Source: Rhipicephalus microplus (Eukaryota > Arthropoda > Arachnida > Ixodida > Ixodidae). Taken from it: a stretch of 64,000 nucleotides of DNA. This document shows positions 12,101-23,177 of the stretch, one piece after another (the stretch's first letter is position 1; the number at the start of each line of letters is the position of its first letter). The notes beneath the pieces were generated by a model. It did no database searches. It saw only the letters and a list, made by a program, of their open reading frames with translations, and was not told the origin of the DNA. Location: NCBI RefSeq assembly GCF_043290135.1, contig NC_134705.1:56459271-56523270 (forward strand), read 5' to 3'. The position numbers and the translations under genes are program-made.

Positions 12101-14170
12101 AGGATTCCCGCAGAAGAAAGTTATGGAACATAATGTGCGGTTAACCCTGTATGAGAAATCACGTGTTTGTATGTTGCAGGTGAAATCAATGGAGCTGCGT
12201 TTGTAGTAGATGAGACAGTTGCTTCAATTAAGGCAAATACTTTACATGCTTTGTCAACCAACAAAGCTGACTGCCATCGTAAGTTCTCGTCAGCCTGCAA
12301 CTACGTTGGCCATGAGACCATGGCAGCAAGCTGCATAGTGTCGGTCCCCCATGTGATGAAAATCATGGCCACTCACTAATGAATAGAGCGGTGCATAAAG
12401 TAAAGTCATTTTAGATTGTCTGCATACGCTGTTTGCACTTTTTTGCGTCGCATCGCTCAGGGTCACCTCCGGGGATTGTGCAATATGCCAAGTTTCCACC
12501 CAAACGTAATTGTAATAACGAGAGTGTGATCTCATCAACAACACATATGGTGACCCGGTTCTACGAACAAATTGAAATATGTAATTTTTTTCAATTAAGA
12601 AGGGTGCATTTATCTAACTTTCGCTGTAGATTTGTTGCGGGATGAGACACGTGGTTTCGCTCCGTGGCGTTTGCTTCATTGCCAAGAAAACTGCTCGTTT
12701 GCCAAAGTGGAGCAGTGATTTTGGTAGTCGGTTGCAAACACGGAGGTCAAGGCTTCGATATCAGTTGCTAACTACGGTAGAAAACTGAGAGTAGCGTGTG
12801 TCTTGATCAGACTTATAGAAAGACAGTCATTATCATTTGCGCACAAATACATATGCCGAGCTGCCCAAGCCAGTGAACATAGTGGTTCACAGAACAAGTG
12901 AGACAGGTTATGAACGAAAAGAGCAAAACATGTCTTGATTAGCGATATCCCGAAAGCGTGATAACTGCAGTCACATTGTTGCGACTCGCCATACGCGATG
13001 CCGCCAATAGTCAGAAGCGTGACAGCTTTCATTGTGCACCAACGAGGAGTTTCGAGTTAGTGATCTGGAGCTGAGAGTATTCATGTGTTGTCTCGTCGAA
13101 GCTCAGAACACAAATTTTATCGTGCAACTTTTTCGCTCCACTTCGCAAAAAAAAACCATCTTGCAGAAAATATAGACGGGCTATCGATTATCAAAGTTGC
13201 TTGTGAAAGCAGTGATTACAGGTACTTGGCAGCTGCTGACTAAAAGAAGGGCTCCCAGATAATACGTTGTCTTCTTTTTTACACAGTGCGACAAAGAGCA
13301 CCATGCTAAACAAGAAACGAAAAAAAAACGCCAGGTTTGCGCGTAACGCGCAGCACAGTCGGAACGAAAGCTACAAGAGCGGCCTTTAGGAGTCTTTTCT
13401 AAACACTCTTTGGGTAACTGCTGCAAGTACACTTGCTGGGTACCCACTACGCCACAAATATTATTGATGCCTATGTAGTAAACCTACATTCACTACGCAA
13501 TCCTTCGTCCTTTTTCGGAAAAGCATGGTATCCGCTACACTCTTGCTAGGAAGTTTGTACAAACCTTCATGCAGTGGCTGACTATGACGAGGGATTACGA
13601 CTTAAGTGGGTGTGCACCACAGTAAGAGGTGATCAACAACAATGTATCTGAGGGATTGAAGCATCGGACGACCCTATCGTCACGCCATTCGCCTTGTGTG
13701 ACACCTGGTTGTTCCTTCAATGAGCTAAAACGCTTTATGATTAGTGACAATAACGGGATTCCTTTCCCCACATGAAGCCTGCCTAAAGTTCCTTTAGAAA
13801 AGTGTTCCAAGCACATGTGTTATTTAGTGGTAGACTACTGAGCTGGTGAAGAACAGATCCAGGTTCAAATAGCATTTCGTCCTCGGTTATTTTATTTACT
13901 GAGTTTTCTTCTTAATTCTTGTGATACAGATTACAGACACCAGTAGCGGCGGCGGCGGACAATACTGCGCCATGAGTGAATCTAGTTTTGATCTCATAAC
14001 AGCTTTCATTGCAAGTGTGGCAGTTTGGGCTAGTTGGTGTGACATGACGATAGTTATAGCGCGAGAACAGAACGATGACGAAAAAACAAGAAGGTCATTG
14101 TAAAACGTTGTTTTCCTTTCTTTCAGCGTGTAGTACTTCTTGGGTTCGGCTTGCCGTCTATCCATCTCCC
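9141..14170. other. No recognisable gene
   Basis: Only short open frames without recognisable domains occur. Noted items are an AT-rich start (target duplication and the tail of the older element), a short direct duplication of GCTTCCAACGCTTTG near 9593-9624, a GGGGCGAAGCTCC hairpin-type motif near 10541 that resembles repeat ends at 40110 and 41337, and one weak candidate secreted peptide at 12772-13032 (listed separately). Confidence 0.5.
12772..13032 (-). CDS. Weak candidate small secreted peptide
   Basis: The 86-codon frame begins MKAVTLLTIGGIAYGESQQC. That start could be a short, weakly hydrophobic signal peptide followed by a cysteine-containing stretch, a layout common in tick salivary peptides. 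The rest contains several cysteines but no pattern I recognise, and I saw no convincing splice donor. It could equally be chance. Nothing in the neighbourhood supports a gene. Confidence 0.12.
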   Translation of the reverse strand: MKAVTLLTIGGIAYGESQQCDCSYHAFGISLIKTCFALFVHNLSHLFCEPLCSLAWAARHMYLCANDNDCLSISLIKTHATLSFLP

Positions 14171-14189
14171 GTGGCGCGATCACACCAAG

Positions 14190-14490
14190 AGAGAGAGAGA
14201 GAAAAAAAGAAATATTGAGTTAGGCTTGCGAGTGAAGTTGGGAGGGTCCCTTATTCCAAGAATAAGGAACCTCTGACCTGGACAGCCCGCGGCACTCGAG
14301 CGACGAGTTGACGCTGGTTGACCAGGTCTGGCTGGGAGATCACAGCATTACATGCTTCCCTGAGGAGGTCTTGTCCACATCTGATGATGAAGCTTCTAGC
14401 CTTGGGACGCTTACTTTGCAATGCAGTAGGAGGTGCACCAGAGTGTCTGCCACTCTACAGTGAGGACAGATGTAGTTGTGCTACGTTGGC
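14190..14490 (-). pseudogene. 3'-terminal relic of an I-type non-LTR retrotransposon (antisense)
   Basis: On the minus strand the frame gives NYICPHCRVADTLVHLLLHC. This is the CX2C...H...C motif that closes I-type polyproteins; the intact element at 55951-61276 has CPDC...HMLWQC at the same place. After a frameshift the text continues LLREACNAVISQPDLVNQRQ, comparable to the last residues of the intact ORF2. A GA-rich microsatellite at 14188-14202 lies just past the end. Only the last roughly 300 bp remain, the usual result of 5' truncation during insertion. Confidence 0.7.
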
Positions 14491-14499
14491 CTCATGTGA

Positions 14500-17400
14500 T
14501 GCAATAGTGCACGGGTGAACCTAGTGGGTGAACGCCATGGGTGAACGAAGGCGCTCGTAGTAAAGATAAACTTAAAGACTGTAAACTGACCAGTCTTTTC
14601 GGGACTGTTTAGGTTAGTGAAATGAAAATTCACCCAGCCAGACAGATATCTGTCGAAGATGTTCGCCTTTGAGCCAAAAATAGGGCTAGCAATGGTTATA
14701 ACCATGTTACATTAAATCCAAAATATTATCTTTGACAGATGCAGCCAAAAAGTAATTCATGTAGTGAAGCGGTGGTGCCACCACATTTCAGGGCTAAAAC
14801 AAGCCTCTTGGAGGTTCCTCCGTATCCAAGTACACTTCAGGAAAAAGACCAGACACAGCAAACGTTTAGAATATATTTTGTATCACCTTGGAAGTGTATA
14901 CCTAAATGGTCATTCTCCGAACTGAAAAGCCTATCGCAAGCGCGTCCAAAACTGTCGTAGCTCTGTACGAAGGGAAACTATGGTCCCTATCATACACTGG
15001 CTACTCTGCCGTCTCCGCGCCGTCCACATGCATCGCCGTGTCCGTGCCGCTGATGCATGCGCAGGGGGCGCTGCTGTATATCGGGTCGTGTTCGTGGCAT
15101 ATTCGTGCAAGCTGCGCGGGAGAGCGGAGAGGGGGGGGGGGGGTATTGGTGGCGCATCGTGCCTTGTCCTCTATTATTCTACCCTGGGATAAATTTCTCA
15201 TTCTGTTTCTGTTCGCGTAGGTGGAGACTGAAAGGTTTTTAACCGTCAAAACGTTACATTCAACGTCAACGTCATTTCTCTTCACAGCACTGACGTGATC
15301 ACAATGGGGAAACCAGCCACTCAATAAACATGACGCAGTTGCTTGAAGAAAAACGAAAGGGCGGAATAATAATTTTTCGTGTCGTTACAAAATCTCCCAT
15401 TAGAGTATAGATACCCTTAACTTGTTATCACAAACGTACTAACTATTTGACAGCTCAGTTTTCCCACCCGTACGTAAACATTTCTGAAAATGGAAACAAC
15501 ATATGAGTTTGCGCTAAGTCTTTGAATATTATAGATTGGTATTTGGTATGTCACAGAACAAAGACCATGCAATGATATTTTCAGAATGAGAGGGAAATTT
15601 CATCACACATGTTAGTACGCTAAACTTAAGGTCTTTCTATTTTTTTTTACGCACAGTTAGCAAAGTTCATGATATTTAGTACAAGTGGCACTCTTTACGG
15701 CCATACAATATATTGACGCCAGAAATAAGTTGTTCCTCAAACTTGAACAGCACAACAATTACACAAAACGGCATAAAAAGCATAAGTGCATGAGCCTCTG
15801 ATGCCATCGGAACCATGTTACTGCTCTCGGGATTCATGTCATTGTTTGTATTTTCTTCCTTCTTATGCGTTCGTTCTTTAAAACTGTTGAAAGCTGCTGG
15901 AATGAACGCGAGATAGGTGCAAAGTGGGCATTATTTGCGCAAGCAGTGATTCGTAATTTCAATTTTTTGGTCCTACACAACACAAAAACGTTTTGTGTGA
16001 AACTGCACATGATTTTTTTTCGTATCACAGCTTAACGCGCTCACGAAAGGCACATTCGTGGCACAAATAAAGACGCTTACGAAGATATGCCGCTCAATGT
16101 CATCGATCGCACGCTCGCCCACCTCACATGTCTCGCACTGCAATTATTTCTTTCCTGTGCTACGTTACATTTTTTTTGGTGTATAGAGACGGCTTAATTC
16201 CCGCTGTCCCTGCCAAACAAGATACTCGCAATCTTTTTTGAACAGTAAACACACATAATGGACTTGCCCTGTAGTTCGCCTTTCTTTTAGTTCGACAGAA
16301 TGAGTTACCATTTCGAAAGCGCGCACGTCTTCATTAAATAACTAAAAGAGTTAGACATGCGTTATACAATAATGTAAGTGCTAAACCACGAAGAAATACA
16401 CTCTAAAAAATATGACAATAATCCATGACAATAATACAATAACCCATGACAATAATCGTTATCAGCTTACGTGCCCTTCCTTTCTTGAAAACTCAGCGCT
16501 GGCCACTTTCCTATCGAGAATGCAATGTGACCCTGATAATGGGCAGGTCGATCGTGACCGAAATGTAGCGGGCGCGGGGCGATAGCGCAAGGATGCAACG
16601 CAATATAGATGACGATTATTGTTCTGGTAGAAAAAGACACCCTTTTTACTCGCTCTTTTTATAGAGTGTAGCCTAAGCTGGTTATCCAACATGTGACGGA
16701 GCCAGCAATTTTACGTAAGAAAGCAGAAACAAATTGGTGCATTTGCAGTTAGGTCAGGTCTGAAGCCGACTAAGAAGTGAAAAGGTCGGCGCCAAAGGTG
16801 TAAACACGACCACTAATATGTACACATTGTGAGCATTTGTAATAGGAAGCACCGCAGAACATTAACCTGGAAAGACACGCGAGCGTCAAAGCACAGTTGC
16901 AAATGGCTGCGCCAGCCCATTTGTAGGCGGATGTCGCTAGAGGGGCGTTTGCTCAAGAAACTCCAATAGTGTACAGCGCCACCACCGCATGCATCACCGA
17001 GTGGCGGCAGCGCAGAGCGAAGACTACAGACTAGCCGGTATATTCTATACTCTGTTTCAGAATTTCTCTTCAGCACTGCGGAGGCTACAGGGCCCCTCAG
17101 AAAATAAGAAGTGCGATTAGCCCCTCCACATGTATTCATCCGCGCCATGTCGTCTGCTCGCCGATTTGTTTATAATATAGTTAATACCCACTTATTGCAG
17201 ATAGGGCTGCTTTATTACCTTAAAGATGCAGAAAAACTGTGAAACAAGTAGTCACACCAGGAACTTGAAGCGTGGATTTGTTGCTCTGCCAAAGATCTGT
17301 AAACGCTCATGCCGGCGAATAACTTTCCTTTGTGGCTTTTTATCTCCGGCGCTTTTCCTGGCTCTCGTATAACTAGTTCTCTGTCGACGCGTTCAGTCGC

Positions 17401-17626
17401 GTCTCTCGGTGCAGTGCTTCTTTTCTCTAATTTTTTTCATTGAAGGAGAGTCCGACGTGCACGATACACAGTTTCATGTTGCAAGTGCGTTGAAGATGCA
17501 GTGTATTTAGTCTGCGAAGCAGCCCAAGCACTGCCTCGGCGCGTTAGTCTTAGTAGCTGTGCCTAAGCAAGGAGAATATCTCGTAAATAACGAGAAAATG
17601 CATCTGATGTTTTATCTTTAGAATAT
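14500..17626. other. No recognisable gene
   Basis: The stretch is AT-rich with simple repeats: a G run at about 15129-15145 and a threefold TGACAATAA repeat near 16410-16457. No domain, RNA gene or repeat family is recognised. Open frames here are short and lack similarity that I can see. Confidence 0.5.
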
Positions 17627-17864
17627 TGACACAATGTGACTTCAAATTGCGCGCGCTAGTCGATACTTGTGCCATCTGAAAGGTTTGCGACGCATGAGCC
17701 TGCGGGACCCAGCTGCGCGCGAACCGTGCTGAAAAAACAGAAGAACGTAGAAGAGGAGGCAGAAGTGAATCCTCGAGACAATCTAACTGTGTTATTATTC
17801 TCGGGCACAAGTTCGCCTTGCCTACGTTAGCCTATTAAAAGAGTTCATTGAAGAGCGCGTTACA
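17627..17864 (+). repeat. 5' LTR of Gypsy-2
   Basis: The 238-bp repeat begins TGACACAATG and ends GCGTTACA, matching 22941-23177 with about two dozen or fewer differences by eye. It is much shorter than the LTR of Gypsy-1. ATTAAA near 17834 could serve as the polyadenylation signal. No clear TATA box was seen. Confidence 0.9.
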
Positions 17865-17868
17865 AATC

Positions 17869-17882
17869 TGGTGGAGGTGCTG
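17869..17882 (+). other. Primer-binding site of Gypsy-2
   Basis: TGGTGGAGGTGCTG lies four bases after the LTR end and is identical to 3574-3587 in Gypsy-1, although the surrounding LTRs are unlike. This supports it as a functional primer site under constraint. Confidence 0.75.
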
Positions 17883-18064
17883 GGTATGATGCCAAGACCC
17901 TCTCGAGTGACGAAGCACAGTCCAGAACCACAACGATTTCGACCCAACGAGCTGACGCCTGTTCATCAGCGCTGCAGTCGACGCCTACGTGGTGAGCGTC
18001 CTGAATATCACCTTTATCGACTTCCCTTGGAACATCAACGGTTGTGAACGGGTACGCAACCGAC

Positions 18065-19273
18065 ATGACAGCTCAGGTCACCCCAGCCAACATTGTAGTA
18101 AACCAGCCAATGCTACCAAAGCCTTTCCACGGCGAAAGCTACGAAGACGCAGAGGACTGGCTTGAACACTTTGAACGCGTCGCAAAGGCTAGCGGATATG
18201 GGGAAGAGCGCAAATTTGGAAGTGTTTACTTCGCACTGGAAGATAGCGCACGAACGTGGTACGAAAACCACGAAGCTACCTTCCGGTCGTGGAATGATTT
18301 TCGACGGGAGTTGCTCGCTGCTTTCCCGAACACAGACCGCAAAGAGAGAGCTGAAGCTGCGCTCCAGACAAGAAATCAGAGAAATAACAAAACTGTCGCC
18401 ATGTATCTGGAAGACATGTCTCGCCTATTCCGCCGAGCGGATTGAAATATGAGCGAAGACAGAAAGCTGCGCCATCTGATGCGAGGCGTGAAGCAAGAAC
18501 TCTTTGCCGGACTAATTCGAAGCCCGCCGCGCACCGTCGCTGAGTTTCGTTCTGAGGCGACTAAAATGGAAAGGACGCTACAACAGCGAGGAAGGTTATA
18601 CAACCGGGATGCAATTGTCACTTCCTTGCACATGTTGCCACCAGTCTTCGGTAACGGCATGGAAGCACTACGTGAGATGGTGTGGTCTGTTGTGCGAGAA
18701 AAGCTGCAGGAGCAGCGTCTTGACCAGAACGCTCCAATGCTTTCGTCTCTGACCGATGTGATCCGTGAGGAGGCCAGGCAGGTGGTAAGCGAGCCTTCGA
18801 GCAACGCACAGCCAGGGCCGCCACTACAACAGAAGACGAGATTGACGTATGCTGATGTGCTACTACGAGGACCTCCAGGACGTGCGGACGTCGCGGCGGC
18901 TACACCTATGCAGTACCCGATGCCGCCGAGCACCCTGCAGCCAACGCCAGAGAGGAGACTAAGGAAGAGCGATGTCTGGCGGACTCCCGACAGGATACCA
19001 CTGTGTTACCACTGTGGGGAGCCTGGTCATCTCTACCAAACGTGCCCCTACTGCCAGGCAGGACTACGTGGTTTTCCTGTTAATGCACCTCTACTACGAA
19101 ATGGGGAACGTCCCTTCGAAATTGAAGAATACCTGTCAGGTCGTCAAACCTCATGTTGCTTACAACGGCACCGACCTCGTCCAACGACCACGGGGAGGCA
19201 TAGATCGCTTAGCCCCCGACCTTCAGCAAGCTCCCCAAGGTCTCGTTCCCCAAGCCCGCGTCGGCAAAACTAG
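18065..19273 (+). pseudogene. gag: Gypsy-2 gag with one stop codon
   Basis: From ATG 18065 the frame is open to 19273 except for a single TGA at 18443-18445. The capsid domain includes FHGESYEDAEDWLEHFERVA and LMRGVKQELFAGLIRSPPRT. The zinc knuckle CYHCGEPGHLYQTC is complete: cysteines at 19004, 19013 and 19043, histidine at 19028. A basic SPRPSASSPRSRSPSPRR tail ends the protein. This is the better-kept gag of the two Gypsy elements and shows where Gypsy-1 is damaged. It would form particles and bind element RNA. Confidence 0.9.
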
Positions 19274-19329
19274 AGTCAGCGACCTGTGGAGGCAAGGCCG
19301 CTGTCGACGCTAACGCAGAAAATCCTCCA

Positions 19330-19722
19330 TTGCTGACTCTGAACGACGACCGATTCAGAAACCGATGCTTCGATAGTGACGTTGCTTCCGATTTACGTGT
19401 GTTCGTTGACGGCTATGAAGTCATCGGACTGGTAGATACCGGCGCAGATTATTCAGTGATGAGTAGTGGACTTTCTAAAATACTGAAAAAAGTGCTGACT
19501 CCTTGGAAGGGACCACAAGTTCGCACAGCAAAAGGGCACCTCATCGACCATACTGGAATATGCACAGCAAGAATCGGAATACGGGGTGTCACGTACGTCG
19601 CCAGTTTTATTGTGCTGCTGGAATGCTCAAGAGACTGGATTATCGGCATGAATTTCTTACGAGCTAATGGCGCTGTATTAACTTGCAAGAATCTTCCATC
19701 TCATTCTCGACTAGGCACGTGA
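19330..19722 (+). pseudogene. Gypsy-2 aspartic protease domain
   Basis: The frame carries GLVDTGADYSVMSSGLSKIL with the DTGA active site near 19433, then CSRDWIIGMNFLRANGAVL, the distal block of retropepsins. It stops at 19722, and the following linker lies in another frame (from 19683), so a frameshift follows near 19690. It is the counterpart of 5192-5578 in Gypsy-1. Confidence 0.85.
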
Positions 19723-20224
19723 TTGCTACCTTTGAAACGGAAGAAAACGTATATGACCTTTGTATTGCAGATGATGGCGTCATGGTGCCGCCAAGATCGA
19801 GTATATCTGTCGCAGTAACCAACAAAGCACTCAGTGAATTCGAAGGATTTGCTGACAACAACACTGCCTTACTACTCCAAAAAGGGATCTGCATGGTACG
19901 AGGCCTTGTTAAGTAACGTGACGGATGTGCAAATGTTCTACTCACATGTTTGCAAATGAGGTGCAGCACGTTGCAACAGGAACCATCATTGCCAGCCTGA
20001 ATGATTTCGTCCAGGCTACAGAGCTGCGCACTTTCGAAACCAATGAGTCTGATTTCGAAGACGTGGAGTCTGTGCTTGCAGCCATCGTCATCGAGCCAGG
20101 CTTACTACCAAGCGAAAAAGAGCAAATAGAAGGTCTTTTAAGGAAATTCGCCGAATGTTTCTCGTTGTCATCTAAGGTTCGACGCACTCCTATTGCCTAA
20201 CATCGCATCATTGTCGACGAGTCA
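19683..20224 (+). pseudogene. Gypsy-2 protease-RT linker
   Basis: Two open stretches in different frames (19683-19916 and 19925-20200) match the linker of Gypsy-1 at 5668-6000. Shared parts include LLRKFAECFSLSSKVRRTPI against [20 protein letters not shown]. The second is in register with the RT frame but ends in TAA at 20198-20200. Confidence 0.75.
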
Positions 20225-21092
20225 GTGAGGCCAATACACCAGCATCCCTACCGAGTGTCACCTAGGGAAAGAGAAGCTATTGGTATTCAGGTTAAAGAAA
20301 TGCTCAAAGACGATATAATCCAGCCTTTATCAAGTCCATGGGCGTCACCTGTTGTTCTTGTGAAGAAAAAAGACCAAACTTTACGTTTCTGCGTTGATTA
20401 TTGGAAGCTGAATGCCGTCACTAAACGGGATGTTTATCCTCTGCCAAGAATTGATGACACACTAGATAGGCTGCAAAATGCGAGGTATTTTTCCTCACTG
20501 GATCTTAAAAGTGGGTATTGGCAGATAGAAGTTGACAAAAGAGATCGCGAAAAGACAGCCTTTGTGACACCGGACGGTTTATACGAGTTCAAGGTACTCC
20601 CTTTTGGCCTTTGTTCAGCACCTGCCACATTCCAACGGATGATGGACACAGTGCTTTGTGGTCTTAAATGGCAGTCATGCCTGGTTTATCTCGACGATGT
20701 TAAAGTCTTCTCTGCTACCTTCGAGCAACATTTGGAAAGACTCCGGGCCGTGCTCACTGTGATCAAATCAGCGGACTTGACGATAAAACCGCAGAAATGT
20801 CATTTCGGCTTGCGTGAACTCTTTTTTCTCGGCCATGTCATCAGTGCAGAAGGCGTCCGCCCAGACCCTGCAAAAACTGAGGCCGTAGCAAGATTTCCGA
20901 AGCCAACAGACAAAAAGGCTGTTAGGCGATTTTTAGGTCTCTGCGCCTATTACCGACGGTTCGTTAAAAATTTTTCACGAATTGCTGAACCACTGATATG
21001 GCTGACTAAAGAAGAAATGCCTTTCGTATGGCTTGCTGAACAAGAGGATGCCTTCAATGAACTACGAAAGCGTCTCAAAGCCATCCTGTTCT
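20225..21092 (+). pseudogene. pol: Gypsy-2 reverse transcriptase, catalytic box intact
   Basis: This is a long open stretch with all RT blocks: PYRVSPREREAIGIQVKEML, RFCVDYWKLNAVTKRDVYPL, LDLKSGYWQIEVDKRDREKT, GLYEFKVLPFGLCSAPATFQ, and the YLDD box at 20687-20698 with both aspartates. The connection segment [20 protein letters not shown] is identical to that of Gypsy-1. A frameshift near 21090, seen by comparison with Gypsy-1, separates it from RNase H. RT sequence is thus well kept, but no complete pol can be translated. Confidence 0.92.
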
Positions 21093-21480
21093 GGTGCATT
21101 TTGACGAGAAAGCGGAAACCGATATCCACACGGATGCAAGCAATTTAGGTCTTGGGGCCGTGCTCATTCAATGACAAAACGGACAAGAACGAGTCATTGC
21201 ATATGCCAGTCGCACTCTTTTGAAAGCTGAGGTGAACTACTCAGCGACCGAGAAAGAATGTGTTGCCGTGGTATGGGCTATCAGCAAGTTTCGACCATAT
21301 TTATGTGGTAGGCTTTTTCCAGCTATAAGCGACCATCATTCGCTATGCTGGCTGGCTAATCTCAAGGACCCATGTGGACGGCTTGCACGATGGAGCTTGC
21401 GATTACAGGAGTATGATATCACGCTTGTGTACAAGTCAGGTCGCAAGGACAGTGATGCGGACTGCTTGTCACGTGCTCCG
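21093..21480 (+). pseudogene. Gypsy-2 RNase H domain
   Basis: In the shifted frame the domain opens with [16 protein letters not shown], then meets an in-frame TGA at 21171-21173. It continues with VNYSATEKECVAVVWAISKF and FPAISDHHSLCWLANLKD, and ends at DSDADCLSRAP. All expected acidic residues (D, E, D, D) can be seen. It aligns with 6931-7270 in Gypsy-1. Confidence 0.88.
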
Positions 21481-22820
21481 ATTCAACCTGCTGCTTCTGC
21501 TTCCACCGAGGATGGTGAAGATTTTATTCTCTTGGGAGCTGTGACACCATCAGTTATGGCACATCAGCAGCGATCCGACCCTGAAATACTCCTTTTGATC
21601 AAGTACCTACAAGGACAGTCTGTCAATGTTTCACGACCTTTTGTCCACGTCTTGTCAGCGTTCGTCCTACGACACAACATCCTGTATAAAAGGAACTTTG
21701 ACAACAATACAGCGACTTTCCTGCTTGTCGTCCCTTCACCTGTGCGACCACAGATTTTGGAGGCTTGCCACGACGATCCATCAGCTGGACACTTAGGAGT
21801 AAGCAGAACGTTATCACGCATCCGCACTAAATACAACTGGCCGAAGTTGCTTAGCTCTGTACGGCACTATGTCAGAACCTGCCGGGACTGTCGAAGACGC
21901 AAAACGCCACCGCTAAAACCAGCAGGTCTCCTTCAACTGATATAACAACAAAAAGCCCCATTCACACAAGTGGGAATGGACTTACTGGGCCCATTTCCTA
22001 CGTCGTCATCGTGAAAAAGGTGGATAATAGTTGCGACCGACTATTTAACCAGATATGCCGAGACAGCGACTCTTGTTAAAGGATCAGCCGTTGAAGTAGC
22101 TGAATTTTCGTCTTCAACATCGTACTGCGGCATGGAGCTCCAAAAGCGTTTATCACAGACCGAGGGACTGCATATACGTCCGACCTAATGAACTGTAATT
22201 TGAAATTGACGCACACCAGTCATAGGAAAATGACGGCATATAATCCTCAAGCAAATGGTCTTACAGAACGACTGAACAGAACGCTGGCTGATATGTTGTC
22301 ATTGTACGTTGATATGGAACACCGTACTTGGGATAGAATATCACCCTATGCAACATTCGCCTATAACACTGCGATGCAAGAGACAACACGGATGACGCCA
22401 TTCCAACTTGTTTTTGGCCGGACCGTAACGACCCCTTTAGATGCAATGTTACCTATTGACGAGACGCCCGAGAATTACTATGACGTTCACGACTACATAC
22501 AAAGAGCAGAAGAAGCCAGACAGCTGGCACGATATAGAATTCTCCAACAGCAGAAAACCGACACGCATCGATACAATCTGCGAAGAAGAGACGTCCAGTG
22601 CGCACCAGGAGACAGAGTATGGGTGTGGATTACTGTACGAATACGTGTACTGTCAGAAAAACTGCTTCGCCGCTATTTCGGTCCGTAGAGAGTGCTCCGC
22701 CGCGTCGGCTCGCTCAACTACGAAGTTATGCCAGAGGGACAGGATATTTCAACCCGACGGCGACATCGAATGGAAACTGTGCATGTCGTCAGGACGAAAC
22801 CATATCACGACAGGCAATGA
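21481..22820 (+). pseudogene. Gypsy-2 integrase
   Basis: The HHCC zinc domain is present (CHDDPSAGHLGVS ... CRDC, about 21765-21895). The core has ATDYLTRYAE near 22040, ITDRGTAY near 22150 and NGLTERLNRT near 22255, supplying D, D and E. Stops lie at 21943-21945 and 22013-22015, a frameshift near 22108, and a further TAG at 22686-22688. The frame then runs on to TGA at 22818-22820. The protein would insert the DNA copy at the target site. Confidence 0.9.
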
Positions 22821-22928
22821 AATCCCGAAGATACAACGTTCTTTCACGTTAACGACATGCCCGATGAGGCTTTGTGAATGACTGCCATGCAACCAGTTCG
22901 ACACAAGCATCGGAACGATGCACTCTGG

Positions 22929-22940
22929 AAAGGGGGGCAA
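22929..22940 (+). other. Polypurine tract of Gypsy-2
   Basis: AAAGGGGGGCAA lies immediately upstream of the 3' LTR, as in Gypsy-1. Confidence 0.8.
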
Positions 22941-23177
22941 TGACACAATGTGACTTCAAATGACGCACGCTAGCCGATACTAGTGCTTCTAGATGGTTTG
23001 CGACGCACGAGCCTGCGGGACCCAGCTGCGCGCTAACCATGTTGAAAAAACAGAAGAACGTAGAAGAGGAGGCAGAAGTGAATCCTCGAGACAATCTAGC
23101 TGTGTTATTCTTCTCGGGCACAAGTTCGCCTTGCCTACGTTAGCCTAATAATAGAATTCATTGAAGAGTGCGTTACA
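22941..23177 (+). repeat. 3' LTR of Gypsy-2
   Basis: This partner of 17627-17864 starts TGACACAATG and ends GCGTTACA. It is followed by ATAT, the right copy of the target duplication. Confidence 0.9.

Larger units (their letters stand above)
17627..23177 (+). mobile_element. Ty3/Gypsy LTR retrotransposon (Gypsy-2), full length, inactivated
   Basis: The 5551-bp element has short LTRs, a primer site identical to that of Gypsy-1, gag, protease, RT, RNase H, integrase and a polypurine tract. It is flanked by ATAT at 17623-17626 and 23178-23181. Its proteins are clearly related to Gypsy-1 but diverged, and the LTR sequences differ. A single stop in gag and several stops and frameshifts in pol make it inactive. 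About 120 bp lie between the end of integrase and the 3' LTR, leaving no space for an envelope gene. Confidence 0.92.

Noticed and set aside
18376..18933. 185-codon minus-strand frame
   Set aside because: It lies opposite the Gypsy-2 gag, which shows clear capsid motifs on the plus strand.
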